A DNA stretch of 64,000 nt from Phallus indusiatus. Lineage: Eukaryota; Basidiomycota; Agaricomycetes; Phallales; Phallaceae. Location: contig JAQFWX010000004.1 in assembly GCA_027605045.1 (NCBI GenBank), forward strand, positions 3,172,683 through 3,236,682, read 5' to 3'. The translations under genes and the position numbers were made by a program. Positions within the stretch are counted from its first letter, which is position 1; each line of letters begins with the position of its first letter. Under the pieces are notes generated by a model, which made no database searches, had not been told where the DNA came from, and saw nothing but the letters and a program-made list of their open reading frames with translations. Of the stretch, positions 58,473 to 64,000 are shown in pieces.

Positions 58473-60152
58473 CTAATATTCTGAAGAAGCGGACTGCGAG
58501 GTACGAGTTGAGCTTGGTTTTACAGTTTGCGTTTCCGTCGAGTTAAAAACCGAGACCGAAGACATAAGATCCGAGTGTGGTTCGAAAGCCAAATCAAGGA
58601 ATGCTGTTAGACGAACGCAAGAGTTTAAAGTCCGGATATTACTAGATATTACTACCACACACCTTCGGATTGTGACGGAAAAAGTTGCATAGTGGTTTTC
58701 GGCTTCGATATGGTATAGGAAGCAACCTCGGCTACTGGAGTGATAGTGACATTATGTTTGTCAGGTTCATTACCAGTAGGCTCTAAACGACATCTGCGGT
58801 TACGACGGAGAAAAACAAGTCCGACCAAACAGATGATTATAAAACCCACGCCCCCGAGCACGCTTCCAATGACAATTCCTGTTGTCGAATGTGGTTTCGA
58901 TGGAGATGGAGAGGAAATAGTTCCTACAAAGGAGCTGTATGATAGTCACAAAACGGCAAAGAAGTCGAAAGAAAAACTCGTGGAAAAAGAGAAACGAGAT
59001 ATAGCTCACTTTTGACTGCTTCGAACAATTGCATAATCAAAGTACAAAGGATTGTTCGCATTGGAATTGGAATTCGCCAATGTTACGACATGCGTTGCAT
59101 TCTCATCCAAGCCATCCGTGTAAAAAAACAGCGTTGGCGGACTTTGATGACTTTGATTGAAGAATACAGTGTTTTTGCCTGGGCCAATTGCCGTTACTCG
59201 GTTATCAATTTCTACTTCATATTCCGCATCCGCATTAATTCCATAAAGTTCCTAAGAACAAGGCAATCAGCAAACTATAAACGCCGTTAATTATGACCAT
59301 ACGATAGAGCTTCCGCGGAAATGTAGCGATAAGCTGGACCCTGCCTCATCCGTACTGTGAAGAGTGTTGTTGAATCCAGCGGATGACGTAGCCGATGTCC
59401 AAGGACCATTGTACACAATGAAAGATGATGTATCGTCGAATGTCGCATTGAAAATCGGACCGGTGTAGCTGGAATGTTTGGAACAGATCTTTGCGTTCGT
59501 CTAGACTGGTTTGAAGATAAACTTACTCAGGAGGTCCAAGCTCTCGACCAACAGTGATAAAATCTAAGGCGAACGCAATTCCTTGAGGAGAATGTTTATT
59601 CGTAACTTCGAATGTATGTTCAGAATTGTTCAGATTCTGAGCATCCCAAAGGGCAACTTGCGGGTCCCCACTGTCCATATGTCCATTATAAGTAGTCGCG
59701 GGTCCGTTATCTAACTGAACGGTGTAATTGCCATTAATAGGCCCTTTTGAACTACAGCTCTATATGAGTGCTTTATGTAAACTGTCTGACCGAATGTTTA
59801 GTCACCCAAATAATGTTATGCTGGTACCTGTTTTTGACTCTGTATTAGCAGAAAGAAAGAAAGAAAATCACTAAATACCTGTGAAAATCAAAGTGGCGTT
59901 TGCATGAGGGCCGTCCGTAGCAAATCTTACGGGTGTTAATGGAGCTCCAGAAGTCTCATCAGTCGAAACTGAAAACGATAGTATATAAACGGAATATCTC
60001 GAGCTAAGCCCACATTACCATCCATCCACACCCCTTCAAAAGCGGCGTTATAAGCTATCAGCGGGGACCAGCCTGATAAAACGTTTATTTTTGGCTCTTG
60101 TATCTGTAGAACGGAGAAACTTACTTGGAATTGTGAAATTTAAAAATGTCAT
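58473..60152 (-). CDS. MTFLNF family membrane protein, copy 10
   Basis: Starts MTFLNFTIP at 60152. Exon 2 reads WSPLIAYNAAFEGVWMDG; micro-exon TSITLFG; domain 1 GSKGPINGNYTVQLDNGPAT to GRELGPP; domain 2 YTGPIFNATFDDTSSFIVYN and LYGINADAEYEVEIDNRVTA, ending LYFDYAIVRSSQK. The donor after domain 1 follows GA instead of GG, changing the final Gly to Asp. The transmembrane helix is GVGFIIICLVGLVFL, then RRNRRCR. The tail exon reads AFLDLAFEPHSDLMSSVSVF and stops early after SASSEY at 58473. The bases after this stop still show a decayed version of the PPxY segment (DLPQVYGG), so the tail was truncated and the WW-ligand lost. Confidence 0.8.
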
Positions 60153-61400
60153 TAGACGGAAAGAAAGTGTTGTATGTGGAGGTTGAATAAGAGATGAGAT
60201 TTTCTCTGAGGGCAACGGCAGGCTGCTGTCAAAATTTATTTCGTCGCGGAGACGCTATCTTGCCTGTAAAGAAGGTTTCTTAGTCCCTAGAACGTTAACA
60301 ATCTCAAAAATGAATTAAACAGTCATTTCCTCGTACCTTTGATCCAGAATCGATATCGGGTGTATAGACAACACGCACGCAACCGGGAAGACAAGTCGAC
60401 ATTGCGCGGCACGATGGTGTCTCATATGCATGCCATAGTAAAGTGCACCGCATTCCATGAGGGCTTTGAAGGAGTATAATGCGCCATGATTATATTTCCA
60501 GTTATGCAGTGTACCGGAAACTTGTTACCAGAACATAGAATGATGATGACAACGACATATTTTCGCCATTTAGGTGCGTTGGAATACCAAGTTGGTAACG
60601 GTCACTTTGGCAATTGATCAAGGCTTTCGACCTTTTTCCTGTTATGTCATCATTCTAATAGCAGGTGCCAACTAAATATTAATACACACCACTAAATTTG
60701 CGCCGGTGCGGAAACATGGGCTCACTTTGTTTCTCCTCCGAGGAGCCCCTTCGGATGACCCCAAAAAACGCCCCCATAACGCAGGACTGAATAACAGCGG
60801 GTGGGCTTCGCGGTTTATTCCAGAAGACAGACGATATCATTCGCAACAAGCCACAACTAGAATGTGCCAGAATGTGCCCACGAACCAACCACAAACCAGA
60901 GGAGGAGGCGTCATGTCACATGTGACTAGGTAAGCCAATCACTTTGTCGGGAGCACAACTCCGTTGTAAAGCACATGGAAATTTGATTCAAAATCCATCT
61001 AAACTTTCATCTTAAAACCAAGTTAGGTACTGCTAACACGAGATCCGCTGGACAAAAAAAACTCAGTTCCTGGCTCATTATTGGTGACGCTGAAGTTTGG
61101 GATTACACGTTTTTCCTCTCGCCTCGGCGTAGAACTTGAGCTTGAACATTCAACTTGGCGCGGGGTTTTTGGTGATTAAGTTTGAAATTGAAGTAGGGGC
61201 GATGGGCGATGTGGTTATCGGTGCATCTTGCTTTTGTTGCTGTTGCTTTCCCTTAACCGTGACTAACTCGTTTCTCCGAGGAGATCCATCATGCCCACAC
61301 ATCAGCAACGATCAGCAGGAAGCCGCAGGAAGCTCGGAGCCGTAGTGAAAAAAAAAAAACAGGGTCGCCTCGCGTCAGACACAACCTAACGCAAACTGCG
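60153..61400. other. Intergenic region
   Basis: 5' flank of copy 10, then about 1 kb without recognisable genes. The frames at 60706-60933 and 61136-61345 have no motif. The right end is the promoter of the second MYND/pRiA4b gene and includes a poly-A run near 61350. Confidence 0.45.
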
Positions 61401-62491
61401 ATGTCCTCCGAGTCTTCTCCAAAATGCTCTTGGACAATGTGTCGACGACCAGGTATACGACGATGCACTCAATGCAAAGGTGCTGATCCAGAGTCCTACT
61501 ACTGTAGTCCTGAATGCCAAAACCACGTGTGTAACCAGTTTCTTGCCCTTCCTGTTTTTCCAAGTTTTATAACGCTTAAACACAGGATTGGCCATCCCAT
61601 AAAAAGTTCTGTGGAAAGTGAGTAAAGCTACATCTATGTACGCTTATACGCGCAACTTCACTAACATTTTTTTCCCTCAGACAGTCATACGTTTTTGACG
61701 TCGAACTTCTAGATATTTCCGATCCCAAAATTACTCGCAAGGTGGCCGTTCCTTCTTGGTGGACTTTCAAACAATTCCATCTCGTGCTACAATACATTTT
61801 CCTGCCTTGGCAAAACTACCACCTCCACACGTTTCAATTCCTTAAAGATCATCCTGTTCGCTTTAACTCTGTTGATGGGCAAGAAATCCTATTGGAACTC
61901 GGCCGTGAAGGAGATGGTGGAAGTTTTGACTCGTACAACTGGTTCGACGAACGAAAAGTCAAGCTCTCTGACGTGTTTGGAGTGGATGGACGACTCCGAT
62001 CTCAGATCTTGTATAACGGTGATATCTCACCTTTGCTGTATCGTTACGACTTTGGGGCAAGCAATCCAAGCTTTTGTTCAACGAAAGTCTATTATATTGA
62101 CCGGTCGATTCTAAATAGGATAACTGGGAACACAAGATCACTTTCGTAAAGTCAGAATTGGCCCGTGCCGCTAGACCGATCGTCAAGGACGCCGTCGGAT
62201 GTGGTCCCGTTGAAGATTGCGGTTCAAGTTACGGTTGGGAGAGAGTAAAAAAAGCATTTGCTGCTGCTGAACCAACTCCAGAACAAGATGAACTCATCCA
62301 ATGGGCCAAAGATGTTGCCTGTCGCCAAAAGTACGCTATTACTAGTTCTAATTTACCTACGCTAACATATTCGCAGCTTTAATGCCTTGGAAGAACCCAG
62401 CCTAACACAACTTAACGACGAAAATCGTTGGGGGACCTATGAGATGGCATACAAAGCGGACGAACGCATGGGCAATCGATTTATGGCGTAG
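61401..62491 (+). CDS. MYND zinc finger plus plasmid pRiA4b ORF-3-like protein, copy 2
   Basis: Five exons at the same positions as the 42.4-kb copy: 61401-61526, 61586-61617, 61681-62056, 62119-62330, 62377-62491; again 286 residues. MYND ligands are conserved (CSWTMC, CTQC, YYCSPEC, then DWPSHKKFC). The pRiA4b part reads SYVFDVELLDISDPKITRKV, AVPSWWTFKQFHLVLQYIFL, WFDERKVKLSDVFG, LLYRYDFGDNWEHKI and CGPVEDCGSSYGW. The intron after exon 3 requires a GC donor (TTTGGG|gcaagc) where copy 1 has GT; without splicing the frame runs into a stop at 62149. Exon lengths 1, 2 and 4 are identical between paralogues, while coding sequence has diverged substantially, so selection on the protein is likely. 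Array copy 11 follows 516 bases downstream on the same strand. Confidence 0.92.
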
Positions 62492-63006
62492 TAGATAAAC
62501 ACGTCCAAGAGGCTCCAAGCAGGCCGCAGCTACAATGTTTATTATTATTGAATACAAAGTAAAATTGTCACACTACAGTCTACATCACATAACATAGACG
62601 CCGGCACGCCGCCGGGCCCGAGCTACACCGTTGTCGACGTCCAGCGTGCTGCGTTTCACCCAAAGTATGGAGTAAAGCCCGTCATGAAGAAGGAGTATTT
62701 TATTTTCGAAACCTTACATAGTGATATTCCAGGTTTCGACATCTCAATATCCCGACTCCCGAGGCACTTCCGACAATATCATAGTTTAATCTCAAGAGCG
62801 GCTGCGCTATACATACATAGTACTGTGCGGTAACGTCTCGCTGTCAAGGAAAGCAACATGTGATAGAAACCATGGATCACTCTAAACATTCCTTCGGCTG
62901 TCTGCCAGCCATTCACTCAAGCAAACGTTCCTTCCACTGACTACCAGGCTCCAGCCATTCACTCAAGACTTGTATCCACGTCTCTGGTTTAGACGCTACC
63001 CGTTTA
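62492..63006. other. Intergenic region, promoter flank of copy 11
   Basis: No gene. It contains the shared upstream element (62827-62853). From about 62960 to the ATG it is nearly the reverse complement of the leaders of copies 6, 7 and 9 (GACTTGTATCCACGTCTCTG, then TAGACGCTACCCGTTTA). Confidence 0.6.
62827..62853 (+). promoter_or_regulatory. Shared upstream element, copy 11
   Basis: GCGGTAACGTCTCGCTGTCA followed by AGGAAAG, about 155 bases before the ATG at 63007. This is the best-preserved version of the element. Confidence 0.45.
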
Positions 63007-64000
63007 ATGACATTCTTAAATTTTACAATCCCAAGTAAAGCTCTCCGTTTTTAAGCGTCGGGAGCCAAAAACAATAAAGTTTTTATCAGGTTGGTCCCCA
63101 CTTATAGCTTATAACTCCGGTGGTGAAGGTGCATGGTTAGAGGGTAATGCTAATGAAAACTTCGCTCACGTTTTACCGTTTCTATACTCAGGTTATTGGT
63201 TTTCTAGTTCCAACTAATGACACTTCTGGGACCCCGTCACAAGATCTCATAAGCTTTGCTGCGATCGGGCTTCATGCAAACGCTACCCTTAATTTCACAG
63301 GTACCTGATTATTTTCTTCTTTTTTTGTGTTAACACACAAGGAGCAGGTACCAGTATAACAATATTCGGGTAATCGAGTTCAGTCGCACATTTTATTTCG
63401 AGAGCGCTCATAGCATTGTTAGCTCAAAAGGGCCTCTGAGCGGAGATTTCATCGTCCAGCTGGATGACGGGCCCGCGATGACTGAAAATGCACACGCGGA
63501 CGGACTCTCGCAGGCTCCCCTTTGGAGTGCTCAAAAGTTAAACAATTCAGAACATACATTTAAAGTTACGAATCATCATTCTCCTCAAGGAATTGGGTTT
63601 GTCTTAGATTCTATCACTGTTGGTCGAGAACTAGGACCTCCTGGGTAAGTTTTTCATCTAGCAATATATCTGCAGTCGAAAAGATATGGATATATTATGA
63701 ACAATCTAGTTACACCGGTCCGATTTTCAATACGACATTCGACGATACATCGTCTTCCATTGCGTACAATGGTCCCTGGACATCGGCTACGTCATCCGCT
63801 GGATTCAACAACACTCTTCACAGTACGAATGAGGCTGGATCCAGCCTATCGCTACAGTTCCGCGGAAGCTCTATCGTATGGTTTTAATTAACGGCGTTTC
63901 TAGTTTACTGATTGCATCGTTCTTAGGAATTGTATGGAATTAATGCGGATGCGGAATATGAAGTACAAGTTGATGGCCAAGTAACGTCAATTGGCCCAGG
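63007..64000 (+). CDS. MTFLNF family membrane protein, copy 11 (cut by window end)
   Basis: 5' part of a gene on the plus strand. Exons seen: MTFLNFTIP (63007-63034); WSPLIAYNSGGEGAWLEG (after the AG near 63090); PTNDTSGTPSQDLISFAAIG (near 63210-63300); micro-exon TSITIFG (near 63347-63368); domain 1 GSKGPLSGDFIVQLDDGPAM to GRELGPPG; domain 2 YTGPIFNTTFDDTSSSIAYN; and the start of LYGINADAEYEVQVDGQVTS at the window edge. All splice borders are canonical and no frame break is visible. The linker, transmembrane helix and tail lie outside the window, so presence of PPxY is unknown. Confidence 0.85.

Noticed and set aside
61136..61345. 69-residue frame upstream of the second MYND gene
   Set aside because: No motif, and it lies in the promoter/leader region just before the supported ATG at 61401.

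Overview
The window is nuclear DNA from a filamentous basidiomycete, most likely a mushroom-forming Agaricomycete. The evidence is the gene architecture: introns of about 50-70 nt with GT-AG (and several GC-AG) borders, up to a dozen exons per gene, very short exons, and families typical of Agaricomycetes (DUF3455 secreted protein, four-helix membrane protein, stop-anchored beta-sandwich membrane proteins). No rRNA, tRNA or CRISPR was found. All exon models were derived by eye from frame, splice borders and family similarity.

Left part (1-28 kb), mostly ordinary single genes and decayed DNA: a multi-helix membrane protein (358-2644 +); a broken gene of an unnamed Agaricomycete family (about 3.4-6.0 kb -); a C2H2 zinc-finger protein (6706-7894 -); RNA14, the mRNA 3'-end processing scaffold, 12 exons (8766-12113 +); a secreted DUF3455 protein (12537-13441 -); a Ser/Thr-rich one-pass membrane protein (15426-16574 +); a small secreted protein built from micro-exons (18295-19050 +); a second, frameshifted copy of the unnamed family (about 19.9-20.5 kb +); a putative single-zinc-finger protein (21673-22497 -); ISA2, mitochondrial Fe-S assembly (24099-24980 +); and a Ste20/GCK kinase remnant (about 27.4-27.9 kb -).

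Right part (28-64 kb): a tandem array of one gene family, here called the MTFLNF family after its invariant N-terminus. There are nine complete copies, one 3' fragment and one copy cut by the window end. Each has two beta-sandwich (galactose-binding-like) domains, a variable linker, one transmembrane helix and a basic-start cytoplasmic tail. Interspersed are a hypothetical protein (30811-31873 -), a LamB/YcsF 5-oxoprolinase-A-like enzyme (32145-33460 +), a family-1 UDP-glycosyltransferase (33618-35733 -), and two equal-length paralogues that join a MYND zinc finger to a plasmid pRiA4b ORF-3-like domain (42376-43469 + and 61401-62491 +), each next to an array member.

The array is the most interesting feature. 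It shows block duplication, a gene-conversion-like identical tract, tail swapping, a frameshift rescued by a new splice acceptor, a TIR element insertion, and a PPxY motif kept in five tails and lost in two. A rapidly evolving surface-recognition or adhesion array whose members are sorted by an Rsp5-type ubiquitin ligase is a hypothesis, not something the sequence proves.
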